DNA of 64,000 nucleotides from Paragordius varius (Eukaryota; Nematomorpha), in contig OZ176059.1 in NCBI GenBank assembly GCA_964247055.1, forward strand, positions 124,001 through 188,000. The letters run 5' to 3'. The number at the start of each line of letters is the position of its first letter. Position 1 is the first letter of the stretch. Position numbers and translations under genes: made by a program. Of this stretch, positions 10,723 through 22,861 are shown piece after piece. The notes beneath the pieces were generated by a model that searched no databases, was not told where the DNA came from, and saw nothing but the letters and a program-made list of their open reading frames with translations.

Positions 10723-12950
10723 TACAGTAAAAATTATACGGACAAAACGGAAAAATATAAAAAGTGTTTTTTTCTAAAAGACAAACATGCTATTTTAAAC
10801 CTTAGTACCGTATAAAACTATTGGATTACAATTGTAAAATATATAATTGAATGTGTTACCAATTTAGATTTCTATTTTATTTTTTGCAGTTCAAAACAAT
10901 CAGTTATCTATATATTTATAAAAATGGAAATGCTGGCTTTGTGATCTGTTTCCGGAAAACCGGTAGACCCATTCAAATCCATATGTCGAAAAAATAAATC
11001 ATTAATGTATGCCCCGACAATAGCGTCGCACTATTTTTGAATTAGGCCCCCAGTTCGGGCCCACCCTGTGTAAAAAACGGTTTTTTTGAAAACAGAAGTC
11101 CACAAAAATCGTGTCTTTGAGAAAATTTCCCGAAAACGTATTGGACCATTCGATTTCATATATGATTTCTTTTACTTATTTTTTTTATTGCCCGAACATA
11201 GTCGGCTAGCTTTTTTAATTTAGGCCCTCTTTTTACCCGATCCCCCAGTAAAATGCCATTTTTTAAATACCACAACAATAATTTTTTGAAACTTTTCGCC
11301 CAAGGTACGAGACGGTAAAAATTCAATGAGAATTCCAGGTTCCTGTTAGCAAAAATTTTAGTCTTGGGTTTTTTATTGACTGCTGGGTAAGGGGATACCC
11401 GCTAAATGCCCCGTCATATCGAAATAGCGTGCCTTTGAAGTTAAATTTCAGAAAACCTATTAGGTCTTATGAGTTCAATAGCTGCTTAAACTATTACCCG
11501 TAACAAGGCAAAAATTTAGATCGAGCGGTTTTTTAAAATTAGGCGTTAATTAGGCCCTTCACCTGCTGAGAAATGTGCCGCCATATAGTTTTTTCATTTT
11601 CAAAATTTTTCCAAAAACTAATGAGAGCATATGGAACCAATCATGATTCCAGGTATTCCCATATAAAGGCAAAAAATAATTTTGAACCTCTTTTTTATAT
11701 TGGCCTCAGGGTAGGGAGCTACCCGCCTAAAACTGCGCCACCATATCAAAATTGCGTTGTTTATGATAAATTTCAGAAACAGGCCATATAAGTTTTATTA
11801 TGGCCAGACATATTACCCGTAAAAAGCCAAAGGTTTATGTCGGGTGGATTTTTTTAAATTAGCGGTTAAATAGGTTCTGGGTAGGGGGCTACCCGCGTAA
11901 TGCTTGACTATATCGATACAGCATGCCTTTGAGGACAAATTTCAGAAAACTTATGAGACTATGTGAGTTCAATAAGGGCATTACCCCTTGAAAAATAAAT
12001 ATTTTAGTATAGGGGTTATTTCAATGAGTCGCTAAGAAAAGTTTTACGCCCTGAAAAATTCGCCGGCATAAAACTTTTTTGATTTTGAAGCAATATTTTT
12101 AAGAATTTGAACATATGGACATTATAATTCCAGATATTCCCCAAGTCAAAAATTTGACGATTTTTTACACCTGCCTTGGGGTAAGAAACTATCCGCCAAA
12201 AACTGTGCCTATATAGAAATTACGTTGCTTTGGAACTAATTTAAAACTTATGTCATATGAGCTCATTTAAAGTTCGAAATATTACCCCTAACTAGGTAAA
12301 AATTAAGGTTAGGCCTTGTCGTTAATTTGGGGCCTTTTTGCCCTAAATACACGCCATCATATAACGATTATTTAGTGTTGAGGTATTTTTTCGAATAACC
12401 CATGAGACGATGGTCTCAAATCTAATTCCAAATATTTTCCCTATAAAAGCAAATAATTTTACTTAGCGCTTTTCCATTTAGGCCTAAGGGTAGGGGTTTA
12501 CCGGTTTAAAACTGAGACGCTATACAAAAATGGCGTGGCTTTGGAGCTAATTTTCAATAACTTAAGAAGCCATACGAGTTCAATGAAGGCTTTAGATATT
12601 ACCCATAAAAAGGTAAAAATTATAGTATAGCGGTTTTTTCCGTTAGCCGTCAATTTGGGGCCTTTACACCAGTAAACATTATATTAGTATGAATGCACCG
12701 TTTTGAAAATCGTATGAGATCATAGCTATTAGCTAATGTTTCGAAATAATCCACATATATGGTTTATTGTCACTTTTTCAAATATCCCCCCCCCAGAAGT
12801 CCGAAGGGCTTCCTCGGGCTGCGTATCAGCACGAGATTTACGCTAGTAATTAAATAAAATCCACATTTAAAAATTATGGGTGTCTTGGGAAAAAAATATT
12901 TGTCTTTATATTTTGACATTTTGTCCGTATAATTTTAATTTTTACTGCAT
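10723..12950. mobile_element. MITE family 1 copy split by a satellite-like insert
   Basis: The left arm begins ACAGTAAAAATTATACGGAC and carries CTAAAAGACAAACAT. The right arm, about 12880-12950, has TTTGTCTTTATATTTTGACA and ends TTTTACTGC. These are the two inverted arms of the common MITE of this window (normally 190-450 bp), here about 2 kb apart because repeat DNA fills the middle. Confidence 0.65.
10930..12780. repeat. Degenerate tandem satellite, about 310-bp higher-order unit
   Basis: The phrase GGGTAGGGGGCTACCCGC recurs in diverged form near 11383, 11709, 11879, 12180 and 12488, that is at spacings of about 326, 170, 301 and 308. Each unit also holds TTTCAGAAAAC...TATGAGTTCAAT, then ATTACCCGTAAAAAGGCAAA, then a TTAGGCCC block, and alternates with a half-unit bearing CATATGGAACCAATCATGATTCC. 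Decay is high. No open frame is shared between units. Confidence 0.75.
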
Positions 12951-13355
12951 TATAATTTGAATGTCATGAATTCTATATAGTATACTTTAATTTAAAAAAC
13001 ATATTTCCTCATAAAATTAAATCTTTTTGGTCAATGGATTTATACTTAAATTGTCGCCACTTTTGTCGTGGAAGGTTACCATTTTAGAGATACAAAGGCC
13101 GTTTTGTGATTATCATAAGTAATTTATTACTAATTTACGCATCTATTTTATATATCGTGACGCAATTGTATGTTAAATAAAATGTGGTTGTCTGATTCAC
13201 CTTAAATTTTAAAGTTAAAAAATTAGTCTTTTATTTTAAGTGTTGTCTCTTATGAATTTAATACATAAATTATATCTTTTGCCTATACCTAACTACCTGT
13301 CATACGTGTGTCATTATTATTAATCATTTAAATATTATTTGTTATACATAAAATT

Positions 13356-13363
13356 TTCCCACG
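13356..13363 (-). promoter_or_regulatory. Su(H)/CSL-like site
   Basis: CGTGGGAA on the minus strand, a perfect match to YGTGRGAA, about 1.2 kb upstream of the HES-type start codon. HES genes are classical Notch targets bound by Su(H). Function is inferred. Confidence 0.35.
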
Positions 13364-13618
13364 GTTTCATTCAAGCTTTTTTCTTACTCATGACAATATA
13401 TTTTTTTAATATTGTGCGATAATATTTATTTAAATATTTACTAAAATACTTATATTTAACAACTTAAAAGCAAAAAATATTAACTTTGTTTATAAAATAA
13501 AATTATAACTTTACCTTATATATTTAATAATTATTATATTAGAAAAAAATTCATCCGTTTGTCTTTACCTTATGCGTGTCCTCTTAACATAATATATATA
13601 CAGATAAATAGATAGATA

Positions 13619-13626
13619 TGTGGGAA
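13619..13626 (+). promoter_or_regulatory. Su(H)/CSL-like site
   Basis: TGTGGGAA, a perfect match to YGTGRGAA, about 0.9 kb upstream of the HES-type start codon. Function is inferred. Confidence 0.35.
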
Positions 13627-13658
13627 CGTGTCTCACAAAAACCTATTATTAAAAATAT

Positions 13659-13842
13659 ACAGTGGCGTATGGCATAAAACAATGTTAGTCCATAAATGAA
13701 TAAATAAATAAAAAAAGTTTTTTTGAAAAATAAACCTTGTTGTATGCATACACTTATCCATAATATCCCATTGTTTTTAAATTAAACATTTTTTTATTTT
13801 TTTTATGGACATATATGTGGTTTTATGCCATACCCCACTGTA
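13659..13842. mobile_element. MITE family 2 (CAGTGGCGTATGG ends)
   Basis: Inverted termini ACAGTGGCGTATGGCATAAAAC and its complement ending CATACCCCACTGTA, about 184 bp. TA at both ends suggests a Tc1/mariner-type nonautonomous element. Confidence 0.7.
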
Positions 13843-13876
13843 TCATGTTATTATATTTTTTTTCACAAACTTTTTT

Positions 13877-13884
13877 TTCTCACA
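13877..13884 (-). promoter_or_regulatory. Su(H)/CSL-like site
   Basis: TGTGAGAA on the minus strand, matching YGTGRGAA. It overlaps the start of a (CA)n run at 13882-13900, so it may be fortuitous. Confidence 0.25.
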
Positions 13885-13941
13885 CACACACACACACACA
13901 TAAAATACTCTCTACCTTCCTTACATATAGATAAAGACTTT

Positions 13942-14061
13942 ACAGTAACGTATGGTATAAATATAGGTCCGTCCATCATCAAATAAATAAAATAGATGTT
14001 AGAGTAAGAAAAAAGTTGTTTAATTACAACCATTTCTTGTTTTTAACCATACCGTACTGTA
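13942..14061. mobile_element. MITE family 2
   Basis: Termini ACAGTAACGTATGGTATAAA and the inverse ending CATACCGTACTGTA, about 120 bp, the same family as 13659, 16535 and 16873. Confidence 0.7.
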
Positions 14062-14541
14062 TACTTACTACAATATTAAAGCGTGTACAACACTACTAAC
14101 TAAATATAAGGTAAAAAGATTAGATAATGTAAAAGAACCATTTGTTTAAACATATATAAATATGTATATGTATATATTTTTCCCTTGTCACAGGCCAGCA
14201 TCAAGCATGTGTCAGTTTGTCGAAGTTTGATTACCTTATAATATTGAAATATTATAGGTATACAATTTTTTACTTTTAAACGATAAACTAAAAAAGTATC
14301 TATCCCTTCTATTATATTTTTCTCTTATATTTTTACGGAAATCCAAAAACTCTTTTCTCAATTCAATCTATCAATCAGTTAATCGATTAATTAATTGTGA
14401 ATATTTTGATTGTGTTAAAATATCCATATGCAAATATTTTAAATTTTCCATTCATTTTCATTTCTAAATTATCATTTTGTGACTTGAACAATCCCATTGA
14501 ATTCTTTTTAAAATTATTAATTTGTCCATTAAAGTATAACT

Positions 14542-16088
14542 ATGCTGTTCACTGCTTCGAATCACATAGCATCCAATGCTAAGCAACCCGAAATATGTAA
14601 CCTACCTGCCCCAGAAAGAAGAAAGGTATGTATAAAACTTTTCCCGTTAAAATCTTATTTTTCAAATTTTAAACAAAAAGTTAATTTCCTTTCCCCCCAA
14701 AAAATATTAGATAATGAAACCTATCCTGGAAAAACGTCGGAGAGATCGTATCAATAAAAGTTTGACTGAATTAAAAACACTAATTTTAGCGCTGACCGAT
14801 AAAGAGGTATTTAACAATACTACAAATATATATACTATTTTTTATTCAAAATATACTTAATATATTTTTTTCAATAATAAAACAACAGGAACCGTATGGA
14901 ATGAAAATGGAAAAAGCCGATATACTCGAAATGACGGCAAATTATTTGAAAACGTTGTCAAAAACACTTTTACCGGCCAAAAACATACAGGGACACACCA
15001 CTGGAAAGAGAAGGAATATTGGAAATCTTGAGGATTCCTTAAACAATGTTGACGGCAATAATGAGATTATACCGTCTAGCCCATCACGCGACTCATTGTC
15101 AGATAGTACAGGATCCATCACGTTCGATGATTGTATAAACTCAAGCTTTGAAGGCAACACATCAATCCATAATAATGAAAATAACACAGTTATAACTGAT
15201 TCATCAAAAAACACCAGTTTGAATTATAGTATGGATGCGTCTGAATATTACACATATATGAAACTTATAGCTCCACCTGAATCTCAGGGGAAAGACAACA
15301 AACTACAAGCGTCCCAAAAACTCAATAGAGCTAAGAATCAATCAAAATCCCAAACTGCCAATATCAATTTCAAAAATTCATTTAGCGCTAATATGGATGA
15401 AAATAAGAAGGGAAATTGTAATGATAATAAAACTAATCCAATTTCTCCTTACAGATTCCCCAACACTGACGAAGATATCTTAAATGACATAATAAAGAAT
15501 GAAAATTCTTTCTCTAAGCACAGCCATAAACAACACCGTCCAAAAGCTGAAAAACAATCGTACACTAAAGCTCACGATAAACCATACGCAAAACTTGGGC
15601 AAAAAACTGCAGGAATATCCCAAGCCTCTCACCCAAACACATGCAATACAACTAATAATAGTAATCATTTAGCAGATACCACAACGAAAAATATGGATAA
15701 TTGCAATAAAAAACTAAAAAACCAACTTCACATATCTCCAGCGATAAATAATTCTCAACCCATTCCTCTTAGCAAGCCACAATCTTCTACAGTGTCCACA
15801 GAGGATCAAACTGTAAATGCAGTGGTGTCGTCACTTTTAATGTTACCTTATGCCCGGAGCGCACATAATCATCAACAACAACCCTTGTTAAATTTCAACA
15901 ATATCACTCATTCCAATCTTCTTAGCCATGTTTCGAAGGAACCTCATTCTAGTGTTGACTTGAGCGAAAATTCCAAATTTCAAGAAAATAATGTTAATAC
16001 ATTATGGTACAATCCTATGTCAAACCTCTTATTAGATAATTTGCATCAGCAAATGATTGCCGCATCTATGGTGTGGCGCCCTTGGTAA
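14542..16088 (+). CDS. Hairy/E(spl)/HES-type bHLH transcriptional repressor
   Basis: Exons 14542-14625, 14711-14806 and 14889-16088, both introns GT-AG and phase 0, giving 459 residues. The start is fixed by an in-frame TAA four codons upstream. Residues 29-60 hold the basic region and helix 1 (MKPILEKRRRDRINKSLTEL) with the Hairy-type proline. Exon 3 opens with a short loop and helix 2 (MEKADILEMT). The protein ends in WRPW, the Groucho co-repressor tetrapeptide. By family, such nuclear proteins bind E/N-box DNA and repress proneural or segmentation genes downstream of Notch. The linker between helix 2 and WRPW is about 370 residues, rich in Asn and Ser, and I see no Orange domain. The intron between helix 1 and the loop is at the usual family position. 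An AATAAA lies at 16421. It could be a hairy, deadpan or HES paralog; motifs alone do not decide. Confidence 0.92.
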
Positions 16089-16534
16089 AATCATAAACAC
16101 AAATCTAAACAGTTTAACATTATAAGCGGGTAAGGAATTCAGATGAACCTGAAGAACAATATAAATATTTGGTGGTTTTCAAATCGAGACTTTATAAGAT
16201 TTCCGACAATTAAACATAAAAATTATTTGATATTTATACGTATGTTATATAATCTTACATAAGTATATATTTGTTATCTATTATTACATAAATTTTCACC
16301 AAACAAATCAAATTTTAATTATTAGATTCCTCTTGTTATAATTATGATGACTATGCATTAATTAATTACATTATATACTCAATTCACCATTTTGTTGAAT
16401 AATACTTTTATATGTTAGCAAATAAATTGTTATGAGAATATAATTATATTTTTTTGGCCGAAATTTAATCAAAATATTATCAGTAAAATAAATTTGATAT
16501 GGACTTCCCCCATCTTAAGGAATCTTATCAATAT
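16089..16534 (+). other. 3' UTR and downstream flank of the HES-type gene
   Basis: AT-rich sequence following the stop codon, expected to be transcribed up to just past the AATAAA at 16421-16426. No other feature seen. Confidence 0.4.
16421..16426 (+). terminator. Polyadenylation signal of the HES-type gene
   Basis: AATAAA about 330 bases after the stop codon. Other AATAAA-like hexamers occur nearby, so the exact signal is not certain. Confidence 0.45.
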
Positions 16535-16653
16535 ACAGTAATGTATGGTAACAAACAACGAATGGTTGAAATTAAACTATTTCCCTATGTTTTAACATAC
16601 ATTGTGCTTATTTTTTAATTATGGACAGACTTTTTTTCTCATTCATTGCTGTA
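16535..16653. mobile_element. MITE family 2
   Basis: Starts ACAGTAATGTATGGTAACAA and ends ATTGCTGTA. The left end is closely similar to the copy at 16873; the right end is more decayed. Confidence 0.6.
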
Positions 16654-16762
16654 TGCTTCAGATATATATAATGAGGCCTTGTGTCTTAAGGTAACACATA
16701 ACTTTTAAGTAGTATGTTAAACAATTCTACTTTTGCTTTTTTGGTAATTCGATAAATTTATG

Positions 16763-16810
16763 CGTGAGAAAAAAGTTTTTATCTTTTAAAAGTGTGCGTG
16801 TGTGTGGGAA
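16763..16810 (+). promoter_or_regulatory. Pair of Su(H)/CSL-like sites downstream of the HES-type gene
   Basis: CGTGAGAA at 16763-16770 and TGTGGGAA at 16803-16810 both match YGTGRGAA, 40 bases apart. The second sits at the end of a short TG run. They could be part of a downstream Notch-responsive enhancer. Function is inferred. Confidence 0.3.
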
Positions 16811-16872
16811 AATTTTTTTTACATAGAGACACGCACATCACACGCATATACGAGGAAATACAGTGATACATT

Positions 16873-16978
16873 ACAGTAACGTATGGTAACAAACAACAAA
16901 TGGTTAAAATACATTTTTTTGTCTATACTCTAACATGTAATTTCTATTATGATTTGTTTTATACCATACGCTACTGTA
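16873..16978. mobile_element. MITE family 2
   Basis: Termini ACAGTAACGTATGGTAACAA and inverse CATACGCTACTGTA, 106 bp, near-palindromic. Confidence 0.75.
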
Positions 16979-19260
16979 TTATTTTAATAAATGTGTAATA
17001 GCCAACCAAGACTTATATATGTTTTACCTTTCTTTCTTTTTCTCAGTCTCATGGAAAGGTGTGTGTGACAGAAGACACTTGCTTATAATAACAAAACTGA
17101 CAATGCTTATTGTCTTTTACAGATATTGTCGATATAATATATGATGTTTACGCTTATGTAAAAATGTAATTATTGTATTTTTAAATTAGAAATGATTAGG
17201 CTTATCATATATAGTTGTTTTAGGTTTGCGATAATCTTATGATACACCTTTACTTTTTGATTTATATCAATAAGCAAACTCAAACCGCATACTGTACTGT
17301 ATTAAAAAATACAATGGGCATGATTCCTAAATACAATAGAGGTGTATATGAAAATAAATGACAATTGTGATACTTAAATTTATAATAAGTTTCTCTAAAA
17401 TTTTGATATGATTTTTTTATATGTTTGATCGTGTGCCAAACAAGGTGTAATTTATAGAGCAAAAAATTTTTTAAAAATACCCTTGTTTTTAAAAAGATAT
17501 TAAGCATTTTCCTTTAAATGACTTAAAAATTTCCAAAAATTTAAACGAATATAAGTATAAAATTTTAAAAATCCACACTTCTTTCGATTTTTTTAGGCAA
17601 TGACATTTTGAATAATTTTCTAGCTCAGTGCTTAAAATAGTAGGCACGCTGGGGCTTATTAAAAGGTGCTTTGGTTAGAATTTAATTATCAACCCTCTAC
17701 TCCTGTATTGGATAAAATAGTAGATGGTGGTATTTTTTACTTTTATAATCTCATAATCAAGTAGCTCCGAACCCCGGTTGATAGCTGTACATTTTTTAAC
17801 ACTTTATTACCTTTTTTAGTTTTGCCCAATATACCTTTTGGAAGAGTTTTATACCAGAGCTCAATTTTTTAAAACTACAGTTTTGAAAGTTATTTTAGTT
17901 AAAATTTAATTATTAAACATTGTTTTATGTATTATTCGATAAAAAGGCTTATATTTTACAATTTTGTGACTTCTAGAGTCTAAAAGGACAGCTCCATAAC
18001 ACGATCGAAACGAACAGTTGATATTAAAATGAAAATCCATCAAGTTTTTAACGGTAAAATATATTGTGAAAGCTTAAAGTTAATTATTTGCATTCTATAA
18101 CCATATATTACATTTATTTGCCTGGCGTTCGCGATTTAAATGTATACAAAAAATGGCCAAAAAAGGAGATGAGGAATCTTTTACAAAATAGATATTTCAT
18201 AAACAATAAGTTGATTAAATCGACCTAATTATCAAAAACTAAAAATTGTTAAATTATGTTTGCATTTTACAGTCTAACGCAGTGATACTCAAACCACGGC
18301 CCTAAGAGTCCTTTAAAATTGCCCTATGACCAAATTTATTTTATCCTTTATCGATAAAAATTTAAAATAGACATAAACGAATTTTTGCTTTAAATTTAAA
18401 TTTATTTTCTTTAGATTTTATTTTGGTATATTTATTTACCCAATTTGAAATGGAGAAAAATTTCCTTAATTAAAATAATTTCAAAATTTTAGCACACGTT
18501 TTTCTGCTGTATTTTCTTTTCTATTTTGAATTATTAAATTCCTTTTTTTAATTTCAGCAGCCTTTTACCCAAACTTGCATATACATATTCTTTTCAATGC
18601 TATCCTGCATCATTTTTTATAACTCATTCTCAAGTCAACTTCTTTAAATTTCGACCTGTTTAATGCATAATCAAAATTATATTGCTAATTTTTTAGTACA
18701 TAACATTTAAACATAAATTTAAAGAATGACATCTAATGCTTAAAAACGTAAGTTATCCGATGAAAATCCCACCTTAAAAAATAATGGGAAGAAAAATTCT
18801 TTGTCGTTTTAAATAAAAACAGACAATTTACAATTCATCATTTCATAATATACCAGAAAGACATGAGAAAAGAAACGAAAAATATAAAATATAAGAAATT
18901 TTATCAGAAAGAAAAATCTATTATGCCCATAGCTTTCTCCCAGGAAAAAGTTGTAACATTAGCTTCGTATGAAATTTACTATATTTTAGTGATTACCAAC
19001 TAATAAAAGAATGTCTATTTAAATGGTTGCACTTTTTTATTTGAGTTCCATAACAAAGATCGAATCATGAGGCAAATTAAAAAAACTTTAACTTTCTGAT
19101 TCAACATGTTCTTGACGCATTTAAGATATGTCTAAATATATTTTGAACAATACATTATTGGCTCTGAAAAACTTAACACCTCAATGTGCTCTCTTCATGC
19201 AATTTCTCAACGACAACATAATCAACGAGGGATATTTAAAATTTTTACCAATGAATCATA
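16979..19260. other. No gene recognised
   Basis: AT-rich spacer. At 18281-18310 the string CAGTGATACTCAAACCACGG followed by CCC resembles the left terminus of a hAT nonautonomous family; the right end was not found. Confidence 0.35.
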
Positions 19261-19261
19261 C

Positions 19262-21070
19262 CTAAAGTGACCAGACGTCCCGCTTTGGCGGGACAGTCCC
19301 GCTTTTTCACACTTTGTCCCGCGTCCCGCTACGTTTTTAATCCCGCTTTTTCACGATTATATAAAAAAAATATTTTTAATACAAATAAATTTTTTTATCC
19401 GTTTAAATAATTAAATATCTTTAACAATATAAATTTTAAAATAAAATTTTTTATTTTTAAATTGAAAATATTTATTTTTTTGAATTTATATCATATGATT
19501 ATACACTTCAAAAAGCCAAGTTAATACCACAAATCTCTAGATTAAAAGACAAATACCACAAATCGGTAGCTTACACGTTTATTTCAGAAAATTAAGGTAA
19601 TATACTAAATTATCAAAAAGCCAAATTAATACCACAAATCGGTAGCTTAAAAGACAAATTGATACCACTCGGTACCTAACACGTTTATTCCAGAAAATTA
19701 AGGTAATATAATATTTATTATACTAATAGTAGTTTATAAATATGAGCACAAAAAGAGTTTGTAAATTCAACGATGAATTACTGAAGGATTTATAAAAAAA
19801 ACGAAGAATGAATCATCTGTTAAATGTCTTATATGCGAGGGGGAATTTACCCTAGCACATAGCGGCAAGCATGATATTGCAAAGCAAATAGAAACACAGA
19901 AACATAAAAAATGTTTAGGTATGGCGGCATCATCTTACAAGAATGATTTTTATCGAAAAACCGCTTTTGGAAGAAAAGAATTTGGCACTAGCTGAGGGCG
20001 TGTTATTTTTTCACGCTGTTAATCACAATCATTCCTTTAGATCTATGGACTGTACCTCACAGGTTATTCGCATATTCCATAAAAAATTTACATGTGCCCG
20101 TTCAAAGGCTGAAGCCATTGCGTGCAATGTCCTTTCACCACATGCATTTTCTGAAATACAAAAAGATTTGCTGAAAATTAATTTCTTATCCCTATACTCT
20201 GATGCATCAAATCACCATGAAACAAAATTATTTCCCACTTTAATAAGATATTTTGATTCAGAAACCGGAGTAAAAATTAAAATTTTAAATTTTATTTCTC
20301 TGTTCGGTGAAAATTCCGAATACTTCAATAATGCATATTCTAGAAAAAAATAATTTAAAAGACATTATCGCATATTGGGCTGACAACACCAATACGAACT
20401 TTGGTGGAAAAGCAAGGAGGGGAACAAAAAATATTTTTCATAAATTAACAGATAATCTTAATCAAAACATTATTGGCGTTGGGTGTGCAGCGCATATGAT
20501 ACACAACGCTATTCAAACAGCTGCTGATTTGTTACCCCTAGATGTGGAAAATGTAGTTGTTAAAATATATTCCTATTTTTATATATACATGGTACGCGTT
20601 GAAACGCTTAAGGAATTCTGTAAAAATACAGTTCAATATCAAAAAATGCCTGGATATTGTAAAACTTTAATTAGCTCTTCTGCCAGCCTATTGAAAGAAT
20701 TTAAAAATTTGATCCTAAAATCCCATTTTTTATCACAGGACAAATGTCCTACAACTTTAAAAAAGTTTTTGAATTTGATTCTTTAAAAATATGGTTAGAA
20801 TTCTTACATAATGAAGCTTCTCACTTTCAAAATGTTATTAAATTTATAGAAGGTGACAAAATTTCGGCAACTGAAGTAGTTAATGAAATTAGTAACCTGA
20901 AATTCCAATGTCAAGAACGGTTAGAAAATAATTTTATACCATTAACCATCCCCAATATAATAAATAATTTAGAAAAACAAGGCTTAATAAATCGCCAAGA
21001 TATCCTGTACCATATAAAAATTTATTTGGAAGACGACAAATTAACCAATTCACAGAATAAAGTTAGATAA
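19262..21070 (+). pseudogene. Broken hAT transposase gene with its left terminus
   Basis: The left end, TAAAGTGACCAGACGTCCCG, is followed by five CCCGC motifs and one GCGGG within 70 bases, typical hAT subterminal repeats. The coding part begins at ATG 19742 and is interrupted: a stop after about 17 codons, then frame changes near 19790, 19960, 20345 and 20760. Pieces seen in order are a BED-like zinc finger (VKCLICEGEF with a following H-x(5)-H), a middle region (LYSDASNHHETKLFP), and GVGCAAHMIHNAIQTAADLL, which is characteristic of a hAT protein group common in arthropods. The reading ends at 21070 before the C-terminal dimerisation domain, and no right terminus is visible, so the copy is truncated and dead. 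Identification of the superfamily is firm; the clade is not determined. Confidence 0.8.
19510..19722. repeat. Tandem duplication, two units of about 105 bp
   Basis: Both units run from AAAAAGCCAA through TACCACAAATCGGTAGCTTA and CACGTTTAT to AGAAAATTAAGGTAATATA. They lie between the hAT terminus and its ATG, so they belong to the 5' leader of that element. Confidence 0.8.
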
Positions 21071-22750
21071 ATTCTACAATTAAATTGATTAAAAAGATTA
21101 GGTAAATACAAATGGTCCAATCCCATAATAGTGAATTCTACTAAAAGTGGCTACACAACATCCATCTAAAATTAAATACAAAACAACCAATAATTTCAAA
21201 AAATAAAGTATATCCACTAGGTACAAATAAAGGATTTTTTGTAAGAACCAACTCAATAAAAAAAGCCTAATAAGTACTCGAAAGGACGAAAACTAACAAA
21301 AAAATATAGCCTATCTAAAAGCCGAAGGTTTAAACCATAGAATGCCTTTTTTAGTATTTTTTTAAAAAATTTTATACGTTTAAAAATTCACTTGAAAGAA
21401 AAAGACTAAATTTTGACGTTTAAGTCCGTACTATTTTTTTCTCTCTGATATTTAAATGACATATTTATATTCAAAAGATAGAGATTAAAACACTTATTAA
21501 ATGATATTAAGTTTATATAATAACAATTCATTATAAAGTTATATTTAATTTTCTCTCGATTTTCTCTTGTTGTTGAAAATTGAAAACCTATTTCAAAATT
21601 CTGATTGGCGGGATCAAAAATTTTTTCACATTCGGTTTTAAAACACTGAAATTAGTCATAATTTAAAAGTTTGAGTGGTGGTGCTCAAAAATGTCCAAAT
21701 TTGTCGACTAGTGTATTTAATAGTTGTAAATATTTTTGAGGATGTGACCATTTAGTATCTTTCCCAATATGATACCTCCTTTCCCCAAAAATATTTCATT
21801 CGTTTATATTATTTTAAAAATTTTATTTAAGATTGGCAAATAGTTTTTGTTGGTTTTTGATTTTAAGGATATATTATATTTAAAAACGTTAAAGTTTTGA
21901 ATTATCCTTCTCCTTTTTAAACTTTAACTCAGATACATAAAATGTCCGATGTGAAACGGTTTAAAAATTTTAATTAGTTCAAATTGAAATTAACGAAACT
22001 CAAAATACTTTTGCAAAATTTTATCGAAATTGTAGTTTTATTCATACTTAAAATATTTCAATTTATATGACATTCCTATACTTATTAACAAAGAAAGTAT
22101 ACTATATATACTACTTTTACATGTGGGGGATTGTATAAACATAAATTTTTTATTTAAAATTAAAAAAGTAATTTCAAAATAATATTTTATGTTTGTGTAT
22201 AAATTTTGAATTAGCGCTTTAATGTATCCAACTTATCCTTTCAAATATCCCTAACATTTGATCAAACTACATAATAAAATGGAGAGCTTAGATTTACATT
22301 AAAATCCTTTGTCTTTGTCATATGAACTCAATACTTTAAAACAAACAGTAAATTTAATTAACTAAATAACTTAATCATATGATTAAAAGTATAAGTTAGA
22401 ACAGGGCAAGAAGGCACATATATGAATCACTCAAATATTTTTATATCAAAATCTGATTTTTACATTTTAGATGCATTACTTTTTAATTGAAGCTAAGGAA
22501 ACAGAAAAAATATATATTCGCATTTAGTTAACTTAATTAATGGAAAAAAAATTAAAATCTCAATTGAATTTTTTTGACCCGTAACCCCGAGAATTATATT
22601 TTAAATACTTAATTAGTTTTTCCCTAAAACTATCAAAACAAATATAATATTTACAAATATTATATAAATAATGTGCTGTTATAGTATTGTAGGAAAATTT
22701 ATTTATGGCTGATATATATGATTAAATTGCAAATCAAAATAAAATTTGAA
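21071..22750. other. No gene seen
   Basis: AT-rich spacer with no convincing exon or repeat boundary. It separates the hAT relic from the 3' end of the antistasin-like gene. Confidence 0.4.
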
Positions 22751-22760
22751 TTTATTTATT
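22751..22760 (-). terminator. Polyadenylation signal of the antistasin-like gene
   Basis: Two overlapping AATAAA hexamers on the minus strand (AATAAATAAA), about 100 bases past the stop codon at 22862. Confidence 0.6.
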
Positions 22761-22861
22761 ACATTAGCGCACATGTGTAAGGTATGAAAGCAATATCTAT
22801 ATAAATCTGTCTAATACAGTTAAATTAAATAAAGAACAAATCAGCAAATGATAAATAGTAT

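Larger units (their letters stand above)
12951..13658. other. Upstream flank of the HES-type gene, no other gene seen
   Basis: AT-rich DNA with two sites matching the Su(H)/CSL consensus (13356-13363 and 13619-13626, listed separately). Confidence 0.4.

Noticed and set aside
15480-15668. Minus-strand open frame inside HES exon 3
   Set aside because: Antisense shadow of the coding exon, with no start context or family match.
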